Shown here one piece after another: positions 8,259 to 16,737 of a DNA stretch of 56,371 bases (position 1 is its first letter; each line of letters opens with the position of its first letter). Where the stretch lies: positions 1 to 56,371 of the forward strand of contig JODX01000031.1 of NCBI GenBank assembly GCA_000719105.1, written 5' to 3'. The notes under the pieces are model-generated. The model saw only the letters and a program-made list of their open reading frames with translations. It was not told the DNA's origin and searched no databases. This DNA comes from Streptomyces sclerotialus. GTDB lineage: Bacteria; Actinomycetota; Actinomycetes; Streptomycetales; Streptomycetaceae. Position numbers and translations under genes: made by a program.

Positions 8259-9467
8259 TCAGGCCCCCGCGAGGACGGGCGGCTCGGCCGGGGTGAAGCG
8301 GTACAGGCGTTCGGCGTTGCCCCGCAGGATCTTGTACTGCGTCTCCGGTGCGAGGTGGGCGATGCGGCTCTTGACGAGCTGGATGGAGTCGGGCCACGTC
8401 GAGTCGGAGTGCGGGTAGTCGGTCTCGCACATGATGTTGTCCTCACCGATCTCGTCGATGCTGGCGATGCCGTGGACGTCGTCGATGAAGCAGCCGAAGA
8501 CGTGGTCGCGGAAGGTGGCGCGGATGTCGAGGGTGTCGAGGTCGACGGCGTCGCTGCCGGCGTGGTCCTTGAAGCGGCCGCCGCGCTTCACCCAGTGGCG
8601 CTGGGTGTCGAGCACCTGCTCGGCCCGCTCGAGGAAGTAGGGCATCCAGCCGATCTCGCCCTCCGACAGTGCGATCTTCAGCTTCGGGAAGCGCTGGAAC
8701 ATGCCGCTGAACAGCCAGTCCAGCATGGCTCCGGACGTCCGGGTCGCGCCCCAGGCGAGGTTGGCGAGGAACGGTGAGTCGGGCGATATCTGCGGCACCC
8801 GCGAGGAGGAGCCGACGTGCATCGACACGACCATCTCCAGGTCGTCGGCCGCGGCCATCACCGGGTCCCAGTAGCGTCCGGAGTCGTGGATGGTGGGCAG
8901 GCCGAGCGGCGCCGGGTTCTCCGAGAAGGCGAAGGTGGTGGCGCCCTTGGCGGCGCAGCGCTCCAGTTCCCGGGCCGCCAGCCGCGGGTCCCACAGCGGG
9001 ATGAGCACCAGGGGGATGTAGCGGCCGGGCGCGGCGCCGCACCACTCCTCGATCATCCAGTCGTTGTAGGCCTTGAGACAGACCAGGCCGAACTCCCGGT
9101 CGCTCGCCTCCGAGAACATCTGCCCGCAGAAGCGGGTGATCGTCGGGAAGCAGAGGGAGGCCAGGATGCCGGCCCGGTCCATGTCCTCCAGCCGGGCGCG
9201 GGGGTCGTAGCAGCCGGGCCGCATCTCGCTGTACGGCAGGGGCTCGGGGCTGAACTCCTCCTTGGACTTGCCGACCACGGCGCTGAGCCCGGAGCTGGGG
9301 TAGCGCTTGCCGTCGTACACCCAGCAGTCGAGGCCGTTGTCGTCCGTCTCCATGTGCGGGGCCCGGTCGCGGTCCGCCTTCGGGACGCGGTCGACCCACA
9401 GGTGCGGGGGTTCGAGGATGTGGTCGTCGACGGAGATCAGCCAGTCGAGCTGCAGATCGGAGGACAT
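8259..9467 (-). CDS. amidohydrolase-family (amidohydrolase_2) protein
   Basis: A 402-residue TIM-barrel hydrolase or decarboxylase of the type common beside P450 and lipid-transfer genes in actinobacteria. It opens with the subfamily signature SVDDHILEPPHLW, where VDDH replaces the usual HxH metal motif. A central VSMHVGS His and a late CETDYPHSDS segment (conserved metal or catalytic Asp and His) complete the site. Related ACMSD-like enzymes hydrolyse ring ketones or decarboxylate. The gene is 26 bp after the aldehyde dehydrogenase and 1 nt before the SDR. The reaction is unknown; ring opening of an oxidised intermediate is possible. Confidence 0.88.
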   Translation of the reverse strand: MSSDLQLDWLISVDDHILEPPHLWVDRVPKADRDRAPHMETDDNGLDCWVYDGKRYPSSGLSAVVGKSKEEFSPEPLPYSEMRPGCYDPRARLEDMDRAGILASLCFPTITRFCGQMFSEASDREFGLVCLKAYNDWMIEEWCGAAPGRYIPLVLIPLWDPRLAARELERCAAKGATTFAFSENPAPLGLPTIHDSGRYWDPVMAAADDLEMVVSMHVGSSSRVPQISPDSPFLANLAWGATRTSGAMLDWLFSGMFQRFPKLKIALSEGEIGWMPYFLERAEQVLDTQRHWVKRGGRFKDHAGSDAVDLDTLDIRATFRDHVFGCFIDDVHGIASIDEIGEDNIMCETDYPHSDSTWPDSIQLVKSRIAHLAPETQYKILRGNAERLYRFTPAEPPVLAGA

Positions 9468-9493
9468 GGGTGCTCCTTCGGGTCGGGGCGGGC

Positions 9494-10963
9494 TCATCGC
9501 AGCTCGCCGATCGCCAGGTGCTTCACTTCCTGGAAGGCGCGGATCCCCTCGGGCCCGCGCTCGCGGCCGAGGCCGCTCTGCTTGTAGCCGCCGCCCGGCG
9601 CGTACGCGCTGAACACGGCGGTGTTGACGTTGACCGCACCGGTGCGCAGCCGCCGGGCGAGCGCGGTGGCCGCCGCGGTGTCGGCGCCGTACACCTGGCC
9701 GGAGAGCCCGTACGAGGTGTCGTTGGCGATGCGGACGGCGTCGTCGGCGTCCCGGTAGCCCAGGACGGCGATGACGGGGCCGAAGATCTCCTCCTGCGCG
9801 GCGGGGTTGGCGTTGTCGGGCAGGTCGAGGACGGTGGGCTCGACGTAGTACCCGCGCGTGAGGCCGCTCGGACGGCCGCCGCCGCGGACCACGGTCCCGC
9901 CCGCTTCGACGGCCCGGGCGACGATCCGCTCGCAGCGGTCGCGCTGGGCGGCGCTGATGACCGGGCCCATCGTGGTGGCCGGGTCGGAGGGGTCGCCGAC
10001 GACGAGGCGCGCATAGGCCCGGCCGACCGCGTCGAGCACCTCTTCCTTGTGGTCCTCGGGTACGAGCATCCGGGTGGCGGCGACGCACGCCTGGCCGGCG
10101 GTGGCGGCGACGACGGCCACGGCGCCCGCGGCCGCCTTCGCGACGGCGTCCGGGAGGTAGATCTGCGCCGACTTGCCGCCGAGTTCGAGGGCCACGCGCT
10201 TCACTGTCGGTGCGGCCTGGGCGAGGATGCGCCGCCCCACCTCCGTGGAGCCGGTGAACGAGACCATGTCGACGGCTGGGTGGGAGGTGAGCGTCTCGGC
10301 GCCTGCCGCACCGGGTTCCGCCACGACGCTGAGCACGCCCGGCGGCAGTCCGGCCGCGTCGGCGGCGGTGCCGAAGACCAGCGAGGACAGGGGCGTCAGC
10401 GGGCTGGGGCGCAGGATCACCGAGTTGCCGGCCATCAGCGCCGGAACGATCTTCTGCAGCGCCATGACGATCGCCCCGTTGTAGGGCGTGATCGCCACCA
10501 CCACTCCCACGGGTTCGTGGCGGCGGACGCTGAGTGCGACCCGGCCCCGGACGAGATCGTCGACGGGCACGGGGGCCGCTTCCTCGTGCGGCATGGTCAG
10601 GTAGAGGTCGATCGCCCCGCGGGCCACGGCCAGACCGCCGTCCAGCTGCGCCCTCTCGGCGAAGGCGGCCGGCTGCCCGGCCTCCGCCGTCATCGTGGCG
10701 ACGAGTTCCCCGCGGCGGGAGGCGACGTGGTCGAGGAAGGCGTGCAGCACCCTGGCGCGCTCGGGCACCGGCGCGTCCGCCCACACCCCGCGGTCGAAAC
10801 TGTCCCGCGCCTCGGCGACGGCGCGCCGGATCCCGGACGCCGGGGTGGCGGCCACGTCGGCGACGTGCGACTCGTCGGCCGGGTTCTCCACGGCCAGCGC
10901 CTGCTCCCCCTCGACCCACTTGCCGGCCACGTACGTGCGCCGTTCCGCGATGATTCCCTTCAC
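9494..10963 (-). CDS. aldehyde dehydrogenase (NAD(P)-dependent)
   Basis: A 489-residue ALDH-superfamily enzyme, oxidising an aldehyde to a carboxylate. Key residues are present: Asn162 (TPYNGA), Glu260 (ALELGGKS), nucleophile Cys293 (GQACVAATR) and the late QEEIFGPV motif. The Lys usual in VLKPSE is Arg here (ILRPSP). A GTG at 10963 was chosen because GGGAGCGAGG lies upstream; the reading frame continues further but has no good site. It lies between the thiolase-like gene (62 bp upstream) and the amidohydrolase. A retro-aldol step by the thiolase-like/DUF35 pair would give an aldehyde or ketone, making this a plausible next enzyme. Confidence 0.95.
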   Translation of the reverse strand: MKGIIAERRTYVAGKWVEGEQALAVENPADESHVADVAATPASGIRRAVAEARDSFDRGVWADAPVPERARVLHAFLDHVASRRGELVATMTAEAGQPAAFAERAQLDGGLAVARGAIDLYLTMPHEEAAPVPVDDLVRGRVALSVRRHEPVGVVVAITPYNGAIVMALQKIVPALMAGNSVILRPSPLTPLSSLVFGTAADAAGLPPGVLSVVAEPGAAGAETLTSHPAVDMVSFTGSTEVGRRILAQAAPTVKRVALELGGKSAQIYLPDAVAKAAAGAVAVVAATAGQACVAATRMLVPEDHKEEVLDAVGRAYARLVVGDPSDPATTMGPVISAAQRDRCERIVARAVEAGGTVVRGGGRPSGLTRGYYVEPTVLDLPDNANPAAQEEIFGPVIAVLGYRDADDAVRIANDTSYGLSGQVYGADTAAATALARRLRTGAVNVNTAVFSAYAPGGGYKQSGLGRERGPEGIRAFQEVKHLAIGELR

Positions 10964-11025
10964 GGGCCTCGCTCCCTTCCCGCCGTCCGGCGGTGCTGGA
11001 CTGACCGGTGTACGCGCGGCCGGGT

Positions 11026-12228
11026 TCACCACGGCTGGGCGGTGTAGACGACGGCGCCTCCGTAGTGGGGCGAGGACTGGCAGGCGACGGCGACCTCCGC
11101 CCCCGCGCGCTGCCGGGGACCGGCGCGTCCGGCCAGCTGCAGGTAGCACTCCAGCATCTGGGGGACGCCGTGCATGCGGCCGCCTCCGATGGCGCCCCCG
11201 CCCGACAGCACGGGCAGGGCGCCGGGGGCGTCGCTGTCGATGCCGCCGTCCTGTACGAAGCGGTGCGCCTCGCCGGCCGGGCAGTGGCCGAGGCTCTCCA
11301 GCCAGAACCAGACGAAGGGCGAGAAGCCGTCGTAGACCTGGGGCAGGTCGACCTCGCCGGGCCCGACTCCGGCGTGCTCCCACAGCCGCCGCGCGGTCTC
11401 CGCGCCGCCGGCCATGATGTCGTCCAGCGGCCAGTGCAGCGGAAGCCTGGGCGGCGGGGGCGGACTGCTCGCGAAGCCGGCGACGTGGACGGGCCGGTGC
11501 GGCAGGTCGCGGGCGCGTTCGGCCGAGGTGAGGACGAAGGCCGCGACGCCGTCGACCGGGATGTCGCAGTCCAGGCGGCGGACCGGGTCGTTCACCATGG
11601 GCGACGCCAGGTACTCCATGGCCGTCAGCGGCCGCTGGTACCAGTACGACCAAGGGATCCTCGCGCCGTTCTTACGGGCCTCGACCACCACGGACGCCAT
11701 CGACTCATGGTCGGCCCCGTAGCGCTGGAGGTACTCGTTGTAGGGCAATGCGATCATCGGCAACGGTCCGAAGAAGCCCTGCGGCACCGTCCACTGCTGG
11801 AGCCCGCCCACCTCGTGCCGGGCACTGCCGTGGTAGTGGCCGGCCGGGTTGTGCAGGGCGCGGTGCAGCAGTACGCAGTCGGCCGCGCCACCGGCGATGG
11901 CGCCGACCGCGAGCGCGACGGCCCCGGGCAGCTGGCCGACGCCCTGGAAACCCGCGGTGTACCGGGGTGCGGCGCCCAGCGCCCCCGCCAGCCAGTCGGC
12001 CGACACCGTACTGACGCCGTCCTCGGCGGTATGCGCGCCGGAGGTGGGAAACAGCGGCGCGGTGACGAACCCGTCGATGTCTCGCAGCTCCAGCCCGGCA
12101 TCGGCGATCGCCGCCCGGGCCGCCTCCACCGCCAGGGCGCCCAGGGGCCGTCCGGCGTGGCGCCGGACCTGGCTGTGCGCGTACCCGGCGATCGCCACCT
12201 GGCCGCCGGCCCGGAACCGCGGGCTCAT
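11026..12228 (-). CDS. thiolase-like lipid-transfer protein (SCP-x/Ltp type)
   Basis: A 400-residue thiolase-superfamily protein. It has the fold and late motifs (GGGAIGGGRMHG; AVACQSSPHYGGAVVYT), but where true thiolases have their acylated Cys it reads GFQGVGQLPG (about 93-102), so it cannot make a covalent Cys intermediate there. Actinobacterial Ltp2-type proteins of this kind are retro-aldolases that cut beta-hydroxy acyl-CoA side chains in steroid breakdown and need a DUF35 partner. Exactly such a partner overlaps this start by 4 bp. VYDGFSPFVWF holds a Tyr comparable to Ltp catalytic tyrosines. A C-C cleaving role is therefore likely, but the substrate is unknown. Confidence 0.85.
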   Translation of the reverse strand: MSPRFRAGGQVAIAGYAHSQVRRHAGRPLGALAVEAARAAIADAGLELRDIDGFVTAPLFPTSGAHTAEDGVSTVSADWLAGALGAAPRYTAGFQGVGQLPGAVALAVGAIAGGAADCVLLHRALHNPAGHYHGSARHEVGGLQQWTVPQGFFGPLPMIALPYNEYLQRYGADHESMASVVVEARKNGARIPWSYWYQRPLTAMEYLASPMVNDPVRRLDCDIPVDGVAAFVLTSAERARDLPHRPVHVAGFASSPPPPPRLPLHWPLDDIMAGGAETARRLWEHAGVGPGEVDLPQVYDGFSPFVWFWLESLGHCPAGEAHRFVQDGGIDSDAPGALPVLSGGGAIGGGRMHGVPQMLECYLQLAGRAGPRQRAGAEVAVACQSSPHYGGAVVYTAQPW

Positions 12229-12650
12229 GAGCCGTCTCCGAGGACGAACCCGGGTACGGCGACGCCGTCGGTGACGTCCTCGAACGCCACGGTCACCGGG
12301 GCACCGGCCCGCAGAGGCGCGTCCGGCCCGTCGAGGAGCCGCCCGATCATGCGCAGCTCCTCCTGCTCGGCCAGTTCGACGTCGACGAGCACGAAGGGCA
12401 CCTCCCCCTCGAATCCGGCCAGGGACGTGCGCCGGACCACCGTCCAGGACCGCACCCGGCCTCGGCCGCTCACCGGCCGGTACGTGAAGGCCGGATCGGC
12501 CGCGTGGCAGTGCCGGCACGTCGGTCCGGGCGGGACGCAGAACGCTCCGCAGCGGGAGCAGCCCGGCAGGGCCAGGACGTGCCGGGCCGCGGCCTCCCAG
12601 TAGGGAGTGGAGTTCGCGTCGGGCACCGGGAGTGGCCGCGGAGCCGTCAT
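12225..12650 (-). CDS. DUF35 OB-fold / zinc-ribbon protein (Ltp partner)
   Basis: A 141-residue acyl-CoA-associated protein with an N-terminal rubredoxin-like zinc ribbon (Cys31-x2-Cys34, Cys45-x2-Cys48) and a C-terminal OB-fold (about 60-130; VRSWTVVRR, FVLVDVEL). DUF35 proteins bind acyl-CoA and form complexes with thiolase-like Ltp proteins or MaoC hydratases. It overlaps the CaiB-type gene upstream and the thiolase-like gene downstream by 4 bp each, consistent with equal synthesis of a complex with the latter. It is not expected to be catalytic alone. Confidence 0.88.
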   Translation of the reverse strand: MTAPRPLPVPDANSTPYWEAAARHVLALPGCSRCGAFCVPPGPTCRHCHAADPAFTYRPVSGRGRVRSWTVVRRTSLAGFEGEVPFVLVDVELAEQEELRMIGRLLDGPDAPLRAGAPVTVAFEDVTDGVAVPGFVLGDGS

Positions 12651-13855
12651 GGGATCACTCCCTCCTCCTTGAACGCGACGATCTCGGGCCAGGTGCATCC
12701 GAGTTCGAGCAGCACCTCCTCGGTGTGCTCGCCGTGTTCCGGTGCCCGCCGCAGCTCGGGAGGCCGCTCGTCGAACTGAACGGGCACGGCGGGCAGCCGG
12801 TACGCACCGCCGTCGGTGTCGACGTCACCGAGATAACCGTTGGCCAGCACCTGGGGATCGGTGAGAAGTTCCTCCACGGCCTGGACGGGCGCCCACGGCG
12901 CGTCGATCCGTGACAGGAGGTCCTGCCACTGCGCGAAGGTCCGCCGGGCGAACTCCGCCTCGAGCTCGGCGACGCACGCCTCGCGGTGCTCACCGCGGGC
13001 CCGGTGGTCCGCGAAGCGCGGGTCGGCGACGAGGTCGTCGCGCCCGAGGAGCTCGCAGAACTGCTTCCAGTAGCGGTCGGATTCGAGGAAGACGAGTTGG
13101 ATGTGCCGTCCGTCCTGTGTGCGGTAGGCACCGACCAGCGGGTTGACCGCGCCGCCGCGGCCGGACACGCCGCGCGGCGTCCCGCCGGCCAGCGCGGCGA
13201 GGACGTCGGAGGAGAGCGTCCACAGGGCGGTGGCGAGCAGCGAGACGTCCACCACCGAGCCGTGACCGGTCCGCTCGCGGCGCAGCAGCGCGCCGGCGAT
13301 CCCGAAGGCCAGGGCCATGGCGCTGTTGCGGTCGCCCATCGCCCCGCGCTGGGCGACGGGATGGTCCCGGTCCGGCGGGGTGAGGACGTGTGCCATGCCG
13401 CCCTGCGCCCAGAAGGCCGACGAGTCGTAGCCGGGCCGGTCGGCGCCGGGTCCCCGCACACCGAAGCCGTGCCCGCGGGCGTAGACCAGTCCGGGATGGC
13501 GGCGGGTGATCTCCTCGGCGTCGAGGCCGAGCCTGCGCAGCGCGGCCGGACGCAGGCTCGTGAGGAACACGTCCGCTGTCTCCAGGAGCCGGTCCAGCAG
13601 CTCGCGTCCCCGGTCGCTGCGCAGGTCCAGGGCGACCGAGCGCTTGCCGCGGTTGGCCAGCGCCATCGACAGGTTGACGCCGCCGCCGTCGGCCCCGATG
13701 CCCTGGGTCGACAGTCCGCGGTACGGGTCGCCCTCCGGGCGTTCGACCCGGACGACGTCCGCGCCCCAGTCGGCGAGGAGGGCCCCCGCGACGGGGACGA
13801 ACACCCACTGCGCGAGCTCGACCACACGCACACCGTCGAACGCCTCGGGTCCCAC
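12647..13855 (-). CDS. CaiB/BaiF family CoA-transferase or racemase
   Basis: A 402-residue class III CoA-transferase-family protein. It opens with VRVVELAQWVFVPVAGALLADWGADVV split by the typical pattern (VVELAQ at 11-16; LLADWGADVV at 26-35); GYDSSAFWAQGG (142-153) holds the conserved Asp144, the acyl-enzyme residue in CaiB or the base in alpha-methylacyl-CoA racemase. Start GTG 13855 has GGGAGGT 6 nt upstream. It is the first gene of the tight leftward run and follows a 175-bp promoter region. It could pass CoA to the pathway acid or epimerise an alpha-methylacyl-CoA; sequence alone cannot separate the two. Confidence 0.9.
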   Translation of the reverse strand: MGPEAFDGVRVVELAQWVFVPVAGALLADWGADVVRVERPEGDPYRGLSTQGIGADGGGVNLSMALANRGKRSVALDLRSDRGRELLDRLLETADVFLTSLRPAALRRLGLDAEEITRRHPGLVYARGHGFGVRGPGADRPGYDSSAFWAQGGMAHVLTPPDRDHPVAQRGAMGDRNSAMALAFGIAGALLRRERTGHGSVVDVSLLATALWTLSSDVLAALAGGTPRGVSGRGGAVNPLVGAYRTQDGRHIQLVFLESDRYWKQFCELLGRDDLVADPRFADHRARGEHREACVAELEAEFARRTFAQWQDLLSRIDAPWAPVQAVEELLTDPQVLANGYLGDVDTDGGAYRLPAVPVQFDERPPELRRAPEHGEHTEEVLLELGCTWPEIVAFKEEGVIP

Positions 13856-14030
13856 TGCGCACCTCCCGTACGTCGTGCACGACGGCTTCGTCCTCGCCTG
13901 ACGTGCATTCAGGCTAGAGCAGGAGTCTCGCTATTGTGAAGCCGTGTTCTGCAAGTAGTAGAACCTGGTTCTCGCTCGTGCACGGAGCATGCACGGGGCA
14001 TGCCCCCCTGCCCCGCCCAGGGCATGCCCC
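13856..14030. promoter_or_regulatory. promoter region with candidate operator (copy 2 of AGAA-N5-TTCT)
   Basis: The 175 bp between the CoA ligase stop and the CaiB-type start. A perfect 6-1-6 palindrome AGAACCTGGTTCT lies at 13960-13972. Reading leftward, TTCACA and TAGCCT at about 18-nt spacing closer to the gene make a possible promoter. Several GCATGC-type words lie near 13990-14030 just beyond the ligase stop. This is the likely start of the transcript for the genes down to 2920. Confidence 0.5.
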
Positions 14031-15593
14031 TTACCGGCGGCCGGGCGCCTCCTCCGTGCTCCCGCGTGCCGCGACGTCCTGACGCAGCCGGAACTTCTGC
14101 ACCTTGCCGCTCGCGGTACGCGGGAAGTCCTCGACGGCGTGCAGTTCCTCGGGCCACTTCTGCCGGGCCAGTCCGGCCCGCTCGAAGTGGGCCCGCATCG
14201 CCTCGAGCGTGGGCGGACGGTGCCCGGGCAGCAGGCGCACGACAGCCGCGACGTGCTCCCCGAGCCGTGCGTCCGGGGCGGCGACCGCGGCCGCCTCCGC
14301 GACGCCGGGCAGGGTGAGCAGCACGTCCTCCACCTCCCGGGCGCCGATGTTCTCGCCGCCGCGGACGATGAAGTCCGCCTTGCGGCCGGTGATCGTCAGG
14401 TAGCCGTCCTCGTCGATCACGCCGATGTCGCCCGTGCGGTACCAGCCCTCGTCGTCGAAGGCCCGCTCGGTGAGGGAGTCGTCGGTGTACCCCACGCACA
14501 GGTCCGGACCGCGGCTGAGCACCTCGCCGTCCGCGGCCAGCCGGATCTCCACGCCGCCCAGGGCCCTGCCGTCGGTGCGCAGGCGCTTGGGCTCCGGCGC
14601 GGTGTGCAGGCTGGCGGTGACCGACGGGTGCTCGGTGCTGCCGTACGCGCGGAACGCCGTGATGCCCAGGTCCGCCAGCCGGGCGGTGAGCGCGTCCGGG
14701 ACGGACGCCGCGCCCAGGCCCACGTACCTCAGGTGGGGCAGGTGGCGGGGCCGGAAGTCGGGATGGTCGAGCAGGCTGGTGAGGTAGTAGGGCGGGCCGC
14801 CGGCGATGCACACCCCGTGGCTGTCCATCAGCGCCAGCGCCCGTCCCGGGTCCCAGACGTCGGTGAGGTGGACCGGCGTCCCGTCCAGCACCGGTATGAG
14901 GAAGGCGTGGGCCATGCCGATGAAGTGTCCCACCGGCGCGCTCATCAGGTGCGGTCCCGGGTGCGGCGGGAAGCGCTCGGCGAGCTGGCGTATCTCGCAG
15001 GCGAGCGTGTGGTGGGTGTGGACCACTCCCTTGGGGGCGCTGGTGGCGCCGGAGGTGAAGGCGATCAGCGCGGGGTCGGCGGGGTCCGTCGCGGCGCTGC
15101 CGGTGAAGGGCTCGTCGCCGAGGAGCATCTCGAAGTCGCGGCCCACGACGCCCACGACGGGCACGTCCGCGCACAGGTCCGCCTGGAACTCCGTCCGCCG
15201 GAAGCGCTCGGCCGAGACGAACACGCGCGGCCGGACCGCGTCCAGGATGTACGCGAGTTCCCTGCGCCCGTAGATGTGCACGATCGGCACCACGACGGCG
15301 CCGAGGAACGCCGAGGCCCAGAAGACCGCGGCGGCCTCCATCCAGTTGGGCAGCTGGAAGGCGATCACGTCACCGCGGCCGACCCCCCGGTCCCGCAGCC
15401 CGCCGGCCAGCCTGCGGGCGGTCCGCTCGACGTCACGGAACGTCCCGGACCAGGGCCGGACCGCCGAGTGCACGTGGAACCCAGTGTCGGGCGCGCTCTC
15501 GAGGCCGCGCTCGAGCAGCTCCCCGATGGTGTCCCGGGTCCACCAGCCCTCCGCCAGGTATCGCTCGGCCAGTTCGTCGGGGATGGTGCGCAT
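14031..15593 (-). CDS. AMP-dependent acyl-CoA synthetase (ANL ligase)
   Basis: A 520-residue ANL-superfamily ligase that activates a carboxylic acid to its CoA thioester via an acyl-AMP. Motifs in order: P-loop-like FTSGATSAPKGVVHTH, YGSTEHPS (A5), WYRTGD (A7), GRKADFIVRGGENI (A8 hinge) and ASGKVQKF with the catalytic Lys (A10). The ATG at 15593 follows GGGAG. The gene lies between the importer ATPases and the CaiB run, with 133 bp upstream containing three 11-bp repeats. It is well placed to activate the imported substrate. Confidence 0.94.
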   Translation of the reverse strand: MRTIPDELAERYLAEGWWTRDTIGELLERGLESAPDTGFHVHSAVRPWSGTFRDVERTARRLAGGLRDRGVGRGDVIAFQLPNWMEAAAVFWASAFLGAVVVPIVHIYGRRELAYILDAVRPRVFVSAERFRRTEFQADLCADVPVVGVVGRDFEMLLGDEPFTGSAATDPADPALIAFTSGATSAPKGVVHTHHTLACEIRQLAERFPPHPGPHLMSAPVGHFIGMAHAFLIPVLDGTPVHLTDVWDPGRALALMDSHGVCIAGGPPYYLTSLLDHPDFRPRHLPHLRYVGLGAASVPDALTARLADLGITAFRAYGSTEHPSVTASLHTAPEPKRLRTDGRALGGVEIRLAADGEVLSRGPDLCVGYTDDSLTERAFDDEGWYRTGDIGVIDEDGYLTITGRKADFIVRGGENIGAREVEDVLLTLPGVAEAAAVAAPDARLGEHVAAVVRLLPGHRPPTLEAMRAHFERAGLARQKWPEELHAVEDFPRTASGKVQKFRLRQDVAARGSTEEAPGRR

Positions 15594-15652
15594 GTGGCAG
15601 CTCCCATGCTCGGGGAACCGGAAGGAGGCGACACCGCTCCCCTCCGGTCCTC

Positions 15653-15685
15653 GTCGTGGACAAGTCGTGGACACGTTGTGGACGG
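15653..15685. repeat. three tandem 11-bp direct repeats upstream of CoA ligase
   Basis: GTCGTGGACAA, GTCGTGGACAC and GTTGTGGACGG follow each other exactly 11 bp apart, 60 bp before the ligase start. Repeats phased to one helical turn are typical of binding sites for OmpR-like winged-helix regulators such as SARPs. The reverse complement of copy 1, TTGTCCACG, is also one base from the Streptomyces DnaA box. Both readings are inference. Confidence 0.5.
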
Positions 15686-15726
15686 TGCTTCGCGTCGCTC
15701 CGCGCGGGCGCCCGGCCCTGCCTTGT

Positions 15727-16737
15727 TCAGGGGGCTTCCGGGAGCGGGAAGTGGCACGCCGCGTACCGGCCGGGCCGTACTTCCCTGATCTGCGGTTCCT
15801 CCGCGGCGCAGCGCTCGCGTGCCAGGGGGCAGCGGGTGCGGAACCGGCATCCCCGCGGAGGTGACAGAGGTGAGGGCACATCGCCTTCCAGCGCGGGGCC
15901 GGCGAAACCCCTGTCCGGGTCGGTCAGCGGGACCGAGTCGAGCAGAGCGCGGGTGTAGGGATGGGCCGGTGTGTCGTAGAGCTGTTCCGCGTCGGCGAAC
16001 TCGCACACCTTGCCCAGGTACATGACCAGGACGTTGTCGCTGACGGCCCGTACGACCCCGAGGTCATGGGCGATGAACACGACGGTCAGGTCGTGCTGCG
16101 CCTTGAGGTCCTCGATGAGGTTGAGGATCTGGGCCTGGACCGACACGTCGAGGGCGGACACCGGTTCGTCGCAGATCAGCAGGCGGGGGTGGAGGGCGAG
16201 GGCACGGGCGATGGCGACGCGCTGGGCCTGCCCACCGGACAGCTGCCGGGGCAGCATGCCGGGGAAGCGGTCGCCCGAGAGGCCGACCTGGGCCAGGACG
16301 TCCGCGGAGACGGCCGCCCGCTCGTCGGCCGGTGCCCCGGCCAGGGCCAGGCCCTCGACCACGATGTCCTTGACCGGGCGACGGGGGTTCAGCGACCCCA
16401 GCGGGTCCTGGAAGATCATCTGCATGTCGCGTCTGAGCGTGCGCATGCGCCGTTCGCCCGCCTGCTCGAGCGGTTCGCCCGCGAAGGTGATCCGCCCGGC
16501 GGTCAACCGTTCCAGGCGCAGCACGGCCCGTCCGGTCGTGCTCTTGCCGCACCCCGACTCGCCGACGATCCCGAGGGTTTCACCGGGCAGGACGTCGAAA
16601 CTGACCTTCGAGACGGCCTGCACGGTTCCCGCTCGGCCCGGGTACTCGACGACGAGGTCCTGCACCCCGAGCAGCACGTCCTCGCCGCGCAGATGCGCGG
16701 TTCCACTACCCGCCAAGGGAATCGCCTCCGACAGCAC
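15727..16737 (-). CDS. ABC transporter ATP-binding protein, OppF/DppF type
   Basis: A 336-residue ATPase of a dipeptide/oligopeptide/opine-type importer. Walker A is GESGCGKST, followed by Q-loop FQDPLGSLNPR, signature LSGGQAQRVAIARAL, Walker B LLICDEPVSALD and H-loop FIAHDLG. The C-terminal oligopeptide-type extension has the Cys-containing CRFRTRCPLARERC, which binds iron-sulphur in some homologues. Start GTG 16737 gives a 32-bp overlap with the preceding ATPase gene, consistent with coupling. It should energise the permeases at 19509-21364. Confidence 0.95.
   Translation of the reverse strand: MLSEAIPLAGSGTAHLRGEDVLLGVQDLVVEYPGRAGTVQAVSKVSFDVLPGETLGIVGESGCGKSTTGRAVLRLERLTAGRITFAGEPLEQAGERRMRTLRRDMQMIFQDPLGSLNPRRPVKDIVVEGLALAGAPADERAAVSADVLAQVGLSGDRFPGMLPRQLSGGQAQRVAIARALALHPRLLICDEPVSALDVSVQAQILNLIEDLKAQHDLTVVFIAHDLGVVRAVSDNVLVMYLGKVCEFADAEQLYDTPAHPYTRALLDSVPLTDPDRGFAGPALEGDVPSPLSPPRGCRFRTRCPLARERCAAEEPQIREVRPGRYAACHFPLPEAP

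Noticed and set aside
15653..15685. Cluster of DnaA boxes, possible replication origin or DnaA-titrating site
   Set aside because: Only one copy reaches 8/9 and there are no other boxes or origin genes. Kept as generic phased repeats.
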